From Buchnera aphidicola (Sarucallis kahawaluokalani) (GTDB taxonomy: Bacteria; Pseudomonadota; Gammaproteobacteria; Enterobacterales; Enterobacteriaceae), in assembly GCF_005080725.1 (NCBI RefSeq), contig NZ_CP032999.1, forward strand, positions 151,605 through 215,604: DNA of 64,000 bases. The letters run 5' to 3'. Position numbers and translations under genes: made by a program. The notes beneath the pieces were generated by a model, which was not told where the DNA came from, did no database searches, and saw nothing but the letters and a program-made list of their open reading frames with translations. Positions 1 through 8,719 of this stretch are shown here, one piece after another; the first letter of the stretch is position 1, and each line of letters opens with the position of its first letter.

Positions 1-254
1 GGTCCAGGAAAAGAAAAGGCTTGTTTTACATATTTTTTTAATTCGCTAGTTTTAATTTCAGAACCTATTAGAATAGATAATATTTTTACGCTACGTGTTA
101 AAAAATCCATCTCAATTATTTCTTGTAATTTTTTTTTTGGTATTTTTGGTAAGTTTAGTGGGAAAAATAATCCTTGGTTATTTCCTAAACCCATTTTTAC
201 TGCTTTTAGAAAATTAATTTGTTCGCAGTAATTTTTTAAATTATATAATTTCAT
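1..254 (-). CDS. thrC: Threonine synthase, N-terminal fragment (cut by window edge)
   Basis: ThrC is the PLP enzyme that converts O-phosphohomoserine to threonine, the last step of the pathway begun by thrA and thrB next to it. Only about 84 N-terminal codons lie in the window; the frame is open to base 1, so the truncation is the window edge and not a lesion. The fragment begins MKLYNLKNYCEQINF and contains GLGNNQGLFFP and FLTRSVKILS, matching the E. coli ThrC start nearly position for position. The PLP lysine region lies outside the window. The ATG at 252-254 sits 5 bases after the thrB stop, as expected for the last gene of a thrABC operon. Confidence 0.95.
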   Translation of the reverse strand, partial: MKLYNLKNYCEQINFLKAVKMGLGNNQGLFFPLNLPKIPKKKLQEIIEMDFLTRSVKILSILIGSEIKTSELKKYVKQAFSFPG

Positions 255-259
255 AAATA

Positions 260-1192
260 TTAAACCTCAATATTTCTAGCGCCAAGTATGTCTAATTCAC
301 AAATATGGACGAATCCATTTGCATTTTTTAGGTAATTTTTTTGAAGCCAATGAGATATATTATTAGCAATTGATATTTTATTACATATTACGAAAATTGT
401 TGGTCCTGATCCAGAAATTCCAAAATTAATCGCTCCAATATTTAATATTTTTTGTTTCATTTCTAAGAAATGAGGAATTAGTTGCATACGATATGGTTCT
501 GCAATTATATCTTTCATTAATTTTATAGCCAGATTCTCTTGTTGAGTATGTGAAGCATGTATAAAACCTGATAATAATCGACTATGTTCAATACAAGTAT
601 TTTTATCATATTGCATTGGTAAAATTGATCTAGCAGACGATGTGGAGATGTTAATTCCAGGCCAAGCTACAATCCATATCCAATTTTTAAAAAATGGAAT
701 TTCTTGACTAATAAAATTATCTTCATTAATTACTAATTGTAGTCCTCCGTAATAAGATGGAGCTACATTATCATAGTGAGGTTCTCCAGATATTTCACCT
801 TCTATTATTCCCATAATATTTAATAATTCTATTGCATTTAATGGTTTATTAAAAAATTGATTCATAGCCACTAAAGTAGCAACAATAGAGCAAGCACTAG
901 ATCCTAAACCAGAACCAATGGGCATATTTTTTTCTAAAGTAATTTTTACTGATGTATTGGTTTTGATGATTTTACGAAAATGTTTCCAGCATTTCCAAAC
1001 AATATTTTTTTTCATATTTTTTGGTAATTGAAATGCAAATCTTCCTATATTTTTTATTTTTAAGGTATCACTTGGTGTAATTGTGATGTAATCACCTAAT
1101 GATGTTCCATTTTTTGGTGAAATCGCTGCTCCTAATATGTCAAAACCAACATTGATATTACCAATAGAAGCAGGTGCATAAATTTTTATCAT
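260..1192 (-). CDS. thrB: Homoserine kinase
   Basis: Homoserine kinase (GHMP kinase family, cytosolic) phosphorylates homoserine for threonine synthesis. The 310 residues match the E. coli length. The GHMP ATP-binding loop [12 protein letters not shown] lies near residue 90, and the C-terminal glycine motif GISGSGPT is present. I chose the ATG at 1190-1192 (MIKIYAPAS): AGGA lies 7 bases upstream and the length fits the family. A TTG two codons further upstream is in frame but would sit directly on that AGGA. The gene lies between thrA and thrC, same strand, with short gaps, so it is co-transcribed. No lesion is seen. Confidence 0.97.
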   Translation of the reverse strand: MIKIYAPASIGNINVGFDILGAAISPKNGTSLGDYITITPSDTLKIKNIGRFAFQLPKNMKKNIVWKCWKHFRKIIKTNTSVKITLEKNMPIGSGLGSSACSIVATLVAMNQFFNKPLNAIELLNIMGIIEGEISGEPHYDNVAPSYYGGLQLVINEDNFISQEIPFFKNWIWIVAWPGINISTSSARSILPMQYDKNTCIEHSRLLSGFIHASHTQQENLAIKLMKDIIAEPYRMQLIPHFLEMKQKILNIGAINFGISGSGPTIFVICNKISIANNISHWLQKNYLKNANGFVHICELDILGARNIEV

Positions 1193-1208
1193 ATTCAATT
1201 CCTAAGCA

Positions 1209-3656
1209 TCATGATAATATTTGTAGTAAATCAGAGAAAATTCCAGCAGCTGTGACATTATTACCTGCGCCATAACCTCTTAATACTAAAGGCATAGGTT
1301 GGTAATATTTGCTATGTATTATTAGTGCATTTTCACCATTTTTTACATTATACAATGGATCGGTTTGATCTATTTCTGTTAATTGAACGCGACAACATCC
1401 TTCTTTTTGAATAGTTCCAATAAATCGTAATACTTTTTTATTATCCTGAGCGTTTTTTATTTTTTTTAAGAAAAATGTATCTAGTTTTTTTAACTCTTTA
1501 AAAAAAATTTTTTCATTTTTTATGTCAAGTAAATGACCTGGTAATATTGGTATAATATTAATATCATTTAATTCTAATTTATATCCTGCTTCACGTGCTA
1601 AAATTAGTATTTTTCGCGCAACATCTATTCCGGATAAATCGTCTTTAGGATTAGGTTCTGTAAATCCTAATTTTTTGGCCATGATAGTAGCTTCTGAAAT
1701 AGATAATCCTTCCTCTAATTTCCCAAATATAAATGATAAAGATCCGGATAATATTCCTCGAAAATTAATTAATTTATCTCCAGAATCAAATAGATTTTTT
1801 AATGTTTTAATAATAGGCAATCCAGCACTAACATTAGTTTCATATAAAAAATTTTTATTTGATTTCATTGAAATTTTTCTAATTTTTGTGTATTTTTCCC
1901 AACTATCAGTGTTAGCTTTTTTATTAGGTGTAACAATGTGAATATTATTTTTTAATATATTATAATATTCATTAGTAATTGTTTGACTAGCTGTACAATC
2001 AACAACAACTGGGTTAAATAAGGATATATTTTTACCATATTGAATAAGTTGTTTTATGCAAAATTTTGTTTTAGATTGATAAAAATCTTTTTTCCAAGTA
2101 GTTAAATTAATTCCCTGAAGATTGATTAACATATTTTTTGAATTTGCAATACCACAAATTTTGAATTCTATATTTTTATCTTTTAATTTTTTTTGTTGTG
2201 TTTGAATTTGTTCAATTAATGCTGTTCCTACACCTCCGATACCTATAATAAATATTTCAATAGTATGAATAGGATGTAATATTTGATCATGTATGATTTG
2301 AATATTTTCAGTAATATTTTTATTGTTGGTAATAATATTTATAGAATTTTCAGAATTTTGAGTATTTATAGTAATAATTTTGAAATTCGTTTTTTCTAAT
2401 GCATGGAAGATTTTCTTTTTAATCTTGTCATTTTTTTGTATATTAGAGCCAACAATAGAAATCATGTTTATTTTTGTATCAATATGAATATAATTGATTA
2501 TATAATCTGTTAATTCGTTTTTTATTTTTTCTATTAAACAATTTTTTATTCTATTTGTTTTTTTTTGTATGATATAAAAAAAAATTTTTTTTTCTAGGTA
2601 AGAATTTATTGTTGACAAGATACGATTTTTATTTTTGTAAAAAAATAAGAATAATTTATTTATAATTGATTCCATAAAATCAATTGTATCGATTTTTATA
2701 GTAATCAGTGTGATATTTCCAAGATATGTAATTCCTTTAATACTTTCAATTGGTTTTTTTATATTATTTGTAATAATAGTTCCTAAATTTTCTGGAAAAT
2801 ATGTATTTTTTATAATACATTTTATGTTGAATTGTGATAATGGTAAAATAGTTTTAGGGTGTAATACTGTAGCTCCAAAAGATGATAATTCAATTGCTTC
2901 TTGATAAGATAATTTTTGAAGTAATTTAGCATTAGGGACAATTCTAGGATCTGCGGTATATACTCCATCTACATCAGTCCAGATTTCACATATTTTTGCA
3001 TCTAAACAAACCGATAATATTGCTGCAGAATAATCAGATCCATTTCTTCCCAATGTAACTAATTCTTTTTTTTTATTACCAGCAATAAATCCTGGCATAA
3101 AAATAATATGTTTTTTTGGTATTTTTAATTTTTGAATATTATTTTTTGATTCTTTAATTTTAACATTTGCATCTAAATAATCATTTGTTGCGATAATTTG
3201 TTGTTCTGGATGAATAATAAATACAGAATATTTTTTTGCAATAAATAACGTAGACATAATTTTAACAGAAATAATTTCGCCTGTTGATATTATTTCTGCA
3301 AAATTTTTATCTATATTTTTTTGATGTAATGAAACATATTTTATTTGATTCTTTAAGTACTCTATTTTATTATCAATATATTTGTTAATTTTTATGTTGG
3401 GAAAATTTTTTTGATTTTTTATTATATTGTTTGAAAGTTCGTAAAAAATTTTTTTTATTTTTTGTAATATCGGTTCTATATCACATTTTGTTATTATACT
3501 TTGATTAATTTGATCTAAATAATTAGTTATTTTTGCCGGTGCAGATAATACAACAGCAGTTTCTGTTTGTTGGAATTTACTTTCTATAATTTTTGATACA
3601 TCTAAAAATTTTGTGACATTTGATAAAGATGTTCCGCCAAATTTAAGTACTTGCAT
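1209..3656 (-). CDS. thrA: Bifunctional aspartokinase I / homoserine dehydrogenase I
   Basis: This fused enzyme catalyses the first and third steps from aspartate to threonine and also supplies the lysine branch that uses dapD. The 815 residues are close to the 820 of E. coli ThrA. The aspartokinase domain has KFGGTS at 5-10 and TLGRNGSDYSAA at 201-212. A central ACT-type regulatory stretch spans about 310-450. The homoserine dehydrogenase domain opens with the NAD(P)-binding motif IGIGGVG near 471 and continues with TPNKKAN and FRGILSGSLSFIFGKLEEG. The first half of the ACT region is very diverged from E. coli, while the second keeps a recognisable core. It is the first gene of thrABC; no leader peptide could be identified upstream. 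Confidence 0.97.
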   Translation of the reverse strand: MQVLKFGGTSLSNVTKFLDVSKIIESKFQQTETAVVLSAPAKITNYLDQINQSIITKCDIEPILQKIKKIFYELSNNIIKNQKNFPNIKINKYIDNKIEYLKNQIKYVSLHQKNIDKNFAEIISTGEIISVKIMSTLFIAKKYSVFIIHPEQQIIATNDYLDANVKIKESKNNIQKLKIPKKHIIFMPGFIAGNKKKELVTLGRNGSDYSAAILSVCLDAKICEIWTDVDGVYTADPRIVPNAKLLQKLSYQEAIELSSFGATVLHPKTILPLSQFNIKCIIKNTYFPENLGTIITNNIKKPIESIKGITYLGNITLITIKIDTIDFMESIINKLFLFFYKNKNRILSTINSYLEKKIFFYIIQKKTNRIKNCLIEKIKNELTDYIINYIHIDTKINMISIVGSNIQKNDKIKKKIFHALEKTNFKIITINTQNSENSINIITNNKNITENIQIIHDQILHPIHTIEIFIIGIGGVGTALIEQIQTQQKKLKDKNIEFKICGIANSKNMLINLQGINLTTWKKDFYQSKTKFCIKQLIQYGKNISLFNPVVVDCTASQTITNEYYNILKNNIHIVTPNKKANTDSWEKYTKIRKISMKSNKNFLYETNVSAGLPIIKTLKNLFDSGDKLINFRGILSGSLSFIFGKLEEGLSISEATIMAKKLGFTEPNPKDDLSGIDVARKILILAREAGYKLELNDINIIPILPGHLLDIKNEKIFFKELKKLDTFFLKKIKNAQDNKKVLRFIGTIQKEGCCRVQLTEIDQTDPLYNVKNGENALIIHSKYYQPMPLVLRGYGAGNNVTAAGIFSDLLQILS

Positions 3657-4014
3657 TGAATTTATATATTCCTTTGTCGCGTATTAGATAAATCATATTA
3701 AATATAATATTACTATTATATTGAGAATAATCTTAATATAAATCTTTTATATTAGTACTATGATGCATGATTGTTATTATTTTTGCATTGGATGTTTTAA
3801 ATTAATATGATGATATTTTTTCAATTGCCTATTTTATCTATTACAATGAACGATGGACCATATTTCTTCTTTAAATACTATGATACATTTCATATTTTAA
3901 TTTTATATCTTTATAACATTTTATTTATTTTATGATAAAATCTATTATACATAAATACTTTGATATTTTTATCGTTGTATGAAATATTTACATTTTTAAT
4001 TTTATAAGGTAATT
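3657..4014. other. Intergenic region between divergent thrA and truA (358 bases)
   Basis: This AT-rich stretch must hold the divergent promoters for thrABC (minus) and truA (plus). I find no open frame with recognisable homology, no RNA gene and no convincing thr leader peptide with Thr/Ile codon runs. The truA ribosome site (ataaggtaatt before the ATG) lies at the right edge. An AAGGA lies about 13 bases before the thrA ATG. As I recall, better-studied Buchnera carry further genes between thrA and truA, so this may be an eroded remnant, but no trace is readable. Confidence 0.6.
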
Positions 4015-4803
4015 ATGATTAGTGAATTACGAATAATAAAATTTGCTGCAGGATTGGAATACGATGGAAGTAGTTATCATGGTTGGCAAAATCAAAAATT
4101 AGGTATTTCTAGTATACAAGGAGCTGTTGAAAAAGCAATTTCTATGGTTGCAAATCATACAGTACATGTTGTATGTTCTGGCAGGACAGATGCTAAAGTA
4201 CATAGTTTAGGACAGGTTATACATTTTACAACCTTTTCTATTCGTAAAAATATTTCGTGGTTATTAGGTATTAATAATTATTTACCAAAAAATATTTCTA
4301 TAACATGGATTAAAAAGGTTTCTAAAATTTTTCATGCTAGATATAGTGCTGTATCGCGTTGTTATCGGTATATTATTTATAATAGCATTACTCGATCTGC
4401 TATTTTTGATCATCGTGTCGGTTATGTAGCAGGTATTTTAAATACAAAAGTTATGTTTCAAGCAAGTCAATGTATCATTGGAGAACATGATTTTAGTTCA
4501 TTCCGATCAATAAAATGTCAATCTAGTACACCTTTTAGAAAAATAATTTATATCAATGTATTTCAAGTGAATCAATTTATTTTTATTGATATTGAAGCGA
4601 ATGCTTTTCTACAATATATGGTAAGAAATATTATTGGTTGTCTTATTGAAATTGGAAAAATGAAAAAACATTTTACATGGATAATTGATGTATTAAATAA
4701 AAAAAATCGCTTATTTTGTGGTCCTACTGCTCATCCAAGTGGTTTATATTTATTTACAGTAAAATATCCAAATTTTTTTCAATTACCTATAAATAATTTT
4801 TAG
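4015..4803 (+). CDS. truA: tRNA pseudouridine(38-40) synthase
   Basis: TruA makes pseudouridine at positions 38-40 of the anticodon arm of many tRNAs. The 262-residue protein matches the family from GLEYDGSSYHGWQNQ to the end. The catalytic aspartate is D59 in the motif SGRTDAKVHS. Further landmarks are ARYSAVSRCYRYIIYN and AFLQYMVRNIIG. The start ATG has AAGG 7-8 bases upstream. It lies alone between the thr operon (divergent) and secA (same strand, 157 bases downstream). E. coli TruA is 270 residues, so nothing essential is missing. Confidence 0.97.
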   Translation: MISELRIIKFAAGLEYDGSSYHGWQNQKLGISSIQGAVEKAISMVANHTVHVVCSGRTDAKVHSLGQVIHFTTFSIRKNISWLLGINNYLPKNISITWIKKVSKIFHARYSAVSRCYRYIIYNSITRSAIFDHRVGYVAGILNTKVMFQASQCIIGEHDFSSFRSIKCQSSTPFRKIIYINVFQVNQFIFIDIEANAFLQYMVRNIIGCLIEIGKMKKHFTWIIDVLNKKNRLFCGPTAHPSGLYLFTVKYPNFFQLPINNF

Positions 4804-4960
4804 AAGTGATAATATAATTTTTTTTATTGTATAATTTAATGTAAATTATTTATGTTTAAATTATTACATGAAATTATTATAATAAATTATATTTTGTTTA
4901 ATATTTTTGTAATATATAATAATGGTTATTTTATGTTAATGATATTATAAGGGTAATTTT

Positions 4961-7455
4961 ATGTTTTCAAAGATTATGAAATTTTTTTTTCATGCTAAAG
5001 ATAGTGTACAATCAAAAAAAATTAAAAACATTATAGATAATATTAACAGTTTAGAGTGTCAATTTAGTAATTTGTCAGATAGCCAATTAAAAAAAAAACT
5101 AAAATATTTAAGCATTTAATACAAAAAGGCTATTCATTAGATGATTTATTACCCGAAGCATTTTCTGTAGTTCGAGAAGTGAGTAAAAGGGTATTTAATA
5201 TGCGACATTTTGATGTACAATTAATTGGAGGAATTTTCTTACATAAAAATTGTATTGTTGAAATGTATACCGGAGAAGGTAAAACTCTTACTGCAACTTT
5301 ATCTGCTTATTTAAATGCTTTAAGTGGAAATGGAGTGCATATTGTAACTATGAATGAGTATTTAGCAAATCGTGATGCTAAAAAAAATAAATTTTTATTT
5401 AATTTACTAGGGTTGACAGTGGGTGTAAACTTGTCAAGCATGTCTATTACCCAAAAAAAAAAAGTATATCGTTCTGATATAGTTTATGGAACGAACTATG
5501 AATTTTGTTTTGATTATTTACGTGATAATATGATATTTTCTCCAGAAAATAAAGTACAACGTATTTTAAATTACGCGTTAATTGATGAAGTAGATTCAAT
5601 CTTGATTGATGAAGGTAGAACTCCGTTAATTCTTGCTGGACCTTCTACAGAAAATACTGAAATATATCGTATAATTAATAATTTTGTTCCACAGTTTGTT
5701 CACAATAATAAAAAATATTTAGGTTATCAAAATAAAGAGGCTCATTTTTTTATTAATGAAAAAAGTAAGCAAATTTTTTTAACTGAACTTGGTTTAAAAA
5801 AGGTTGAATCTTTGTTATCAAATAATAAGTTTATCGATAAAAATAAATCATTATATTCTATACAGAATTTTGTATTAATGCAACATATCATTTCTGCTTT
5901 GCGTGCACATTTTTTATTTCATCGTGATGTTGATTATATTGTACACAATAATAAAATAATTATTGTTGATGAACATACTGGAAGAATTATGTTAGATAGA
6001 AGATGGTCTGATGGGTTACATCAAGCAATAGAGGCGAAAGAAAATGTAAATATATTACATGAAAATCAAACTTTAGCATCAATAACTTTACAAAATTTTT
6101 TTAAAATGTATAAAAAATTATCTGGTATGACAGGTACAGCTATAACTGAATCATTTGAATTTAAAATGATTTATGGCTTAGATACAGTAGTTATTCCTAC
6201 TAATAATAAAATAATTCGTAAGGATTTTCCTGATTTAATTTATATAACTATAAAAGAAAAAATTAATGCAATCATCAAAGATATAAAAGATTGTATGTTA
6301 AGTAAGCGACCTGTTTTAGTTGGAACAAATTCGATACAACAATCTGAGATGATTTCTAGGAAATTACATAAATTAAATATTACACATAAAGTTTTAAATG
6401 CTAAATCTTGTCAAGAAGAAGCTTTAATTATTGCACAGGCTGGACGATTAGGCGCTGTAACAATTTCTACAAATATGGCAGGTAGAGGTACAGATATTGT
6501 ATTAGGTGGAACAATGCCGTGCAAGAGTCAATTTTCATGTTGTTTAAATTATGAAAAATCGAAATTAATGTGGAAAAAAGAACATGATGATGTTATATCA
6601 GTTGGAGGTTTACATGTAATCGGAACAGAAAGAAATGAATCACGTAGAATTGATAATCAATTAAGAGGTCGATCAGGGAGACAAGGTGATCCTGGATCAT
6701 CGAGATTTTATTTATCTTTAGAAGATTCATTAGTACGTACTTTTATTCCAAAAAGTGTGAAAAAATTATTTTTAAAATTTAATATAAAATTTGGTGAATC
6801 TATTGAACATCATTGGATAACCAATGCTATTTCTTATGCTCAAAAAAAAATTGAAGATCATAATTTTATGATCCGAAAAACATTATTGGAATACGATGAT
6901 ATTTTAAATATACAAAGAAATATTTTTTATTCTATTAGAGAAAATATTTTAAATACGACACATGTAAAATATATTATTAAAAGTTATTTGTTAACGAGTA
7001 TTAAGGATATTGTTAACATGTATTGTATATTTGAATCTCCTGTTGAAAGTTGGGATATTTTTTCTATGAAGAAAATTTTTAAGAATGATTTTAATATTGT
7101 ATTTCCGTTTGATGTATGGATTAGAAATAATTATGTTATTTCTAATACAGATGTTGTACATAAAATCTATAAAAAAATACGCATATATTATCAAAAAATA
7201 GAAAATATTATTGGGTGTAAAAATATTAGAATTATGGAAAAAAATATTTTTTTAGGTGTGTTAGATTTTTTTTGGAAAGAACATTTAGCATTTATGGAAT
7301 ATTTACGTCAAGGAATACATTTTCGAGGCTATGCACAAAAAAACCCTAAACAGGAATATGTTAAAGAATCATTTATTATATTTTATAAAATGTTAAATAC
7401 ATTACAATATGAAATTAGTTCAAATGTAATAAAAAAGATATTTTTTTTATATTAG
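4961..7455 (+). CDS. secA: Preprotein translocase ATPase SecA, interrupted by a one-base frameshift in an A10 tract
   Basis: SecA is the ATPase motor that drives preproteins through SecYEG. Reading starts at ATG 4961 (MFSKIMKFFF) and follows the E. coli N-terminus to LSDSQLKKK, then hits the A10 run at 5089-5098. Staying in frame ends at a TAA at 5117-5119. Moving to the next frame gives KKTKIFKHLIQKGYS and then LPEAFSVVREVSKRVFNMRH, clear SecA. Eleven A's instead of ten would restore one protein of about 831 residues. Walker A (GEGKTLT), DEVDSILID, TNMAGRGTDIVLGG and QLRGRSGRQGDPGSSR are all intact after the shift. The protein stops at KKIFFLY soon after the helical scaffold and has no Cys-rich zinc-binding tail. 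A second A-run (A11, 5453-5463) is in frame. I treat the gene as probably functional through slippage, but an assembly error is possible. Confidence 0.9.
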
Positions 7456-7533
7456 TATAAGATTTTCAGTATTTCACATGTAGTATATTATTTGCTGTAT
7501 TTTAATGTAAAAATATATACTTGGAATTTAATG

Positions 7534-8586
7534 ATGCGTATCGAAGAAGGTATTAAACTTGGCTTTAAAGATGTATTAATTTTACCGAAACGATCAGCTT
7601 TAAAAAGTCGTTCTGAAGTAAGTTTATGCAAGAAAATACATTTTAAATATTCTAATGTATGTTGGTCTGGTATTCCTATTATTGCTTCAAATATGGATAC
7701 TGTTGGTACGTTTAATATGGCTCATGTTTTATCGGAATTCCATATTTTTACCGCAATACATAAATATTATAATATTCAACAATGGAAGGAATTTATTTTA
7801 CATATCCCTAAAAAAAAATTACATTATGTAATGATATCAACTGGAATTTCAGATTTAGATTATATGAAATTAAAACAAATTATTGCATTATCACCGTTAT
7901 TACAATATATTTGTATTGATGTTGCAAATGGATATTCAGAATATTTAATTGATTTTATCAAAAAAATACGTTCCAAATTTCCAGATAAAGTTATTTGTTC
8001 CGGTAACGTAGTAACAGGAGAAATGGTTGAAGCATTATTACTTGCAGGATCTGATATCGTAAAAGTTGGTATTGGTCCAGGTTCAGTTTGTACAACACGT
8101 CTTAAAACAGGTGTTGGTTATCCGCAATTATCTGCAATTATTGAATGTGCAGATGCTGCACATGGTTTAAAAGGTCATATTATTAGTGATGGAGGTTGTA
8201 TTAATTCAGGAGATATTGCTAAAGCATTTGGCGCAGGTGCTGATTTTGTTATGTTAGGTGGGATTTTTGCAGGACATAATGAATGCGAAGGAGAAATTAT
8301 TCAAGATAACGGTAAGAAATTTATGATATTTTATGGTATGAGCTCTAAAAATGCTATGAAATTACATATGGGTAAAATTGATAAATATAAAACTGATGAA
8401 GGGAAATCAGTGAAATTACTTTTTAAGGGGTCAGTATATAATACCGTTCTTGATATATTAGGTGGATTACGTTCTACATGTACTTATATAGGTGCTCAAG
8501 GAATTCATGAGTTAACCAAGCGAACTACATTTATCAGAGTATTGGAACAGGAAAACAAAGTTTTTAATAATTCTAATTTATTTTAA
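7534..8586 (+). CDS. guaC: GMP reductase
   Basis: GuaC reduces GMP to IMP with NADPH, linking guanine and adenine nucleotide pools. The 350-residue product is nearly co-linear with the 347 residues of E. coli GuaC. The catalytic cysteine is C186 in [11 protein letters not shown], and the IMPDH-family motifs SNMDTVGTF and [12 protein letters not shown]-like [12 protein letters not shown] are present. I chose ATG 7534 ([11 protein letters not shown]), which matches the family start and has GGA 8 bases upstream; the ATG just before it (7531) and a TTG at 7492 are also in frame. Together with gpt (42426) and purB (50506) it forms a purine interconversion and salvage set. No mutT or coaE remains between secA and guaC, where I recall them in other Buchnera. 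Confidence 0.97.
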   Translation: MRIEEGIKLGFKDVLILPKRSALKSRSEVSLCKKIHFKYSNVCWSGIPIIASNMDTVGTFNMAHVLSEFHIFTAIHKYYNIQQWKEFILHIPKKKLHYVMISTGISDLDYMKLKQIIALSPLLQYICIDVANGYSEYLIDFIKKIRSKFPDKVICSGNVVTGEMVEALLLAGSDIVKVGIGPGSVCTTRLKTGVGYPQLSAIIECADAAHGLKGHIISDGGCINSGDIAKAFGAGADFVMLGGIFAGHNECEGEIIQDNGKKFMIFYGMSSKNAMKLHMGKIDKYKTDEGKSVKLLFKGSVYNTVLDILGGLRSTCTYIGAQGIHELTKRTTFIRVLEQENKVFNNSNLF

Positions 8587-8719
8587 TATATTTTCCAATG
8601 TCTAATTGATATAAAATATTATATTTATTTTATAAATATAATAATTTTTTTATTATTAAGAATTATTAATAGTATACTGAATATAAAATTATTTTTTCAT
8701 AAAGAAAGGAATATTTAGA

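Noticed and set aside
3657-4014. thr operon leader peptide and attenuator
   Set aside because: No short frame with repeated Thr/Ile codons next to a terminator stem was found on the minus strand.
5179-7455. secA as a separate, N-terminally shortened gene starting at ATG 5179
   Set aside because: The SecA N-terminus is encoded directly upstream from 4961 in another frame, and the codons between the A10 tract and 5179 still encode SecA residues, so one frameshifted gene is the better reading.
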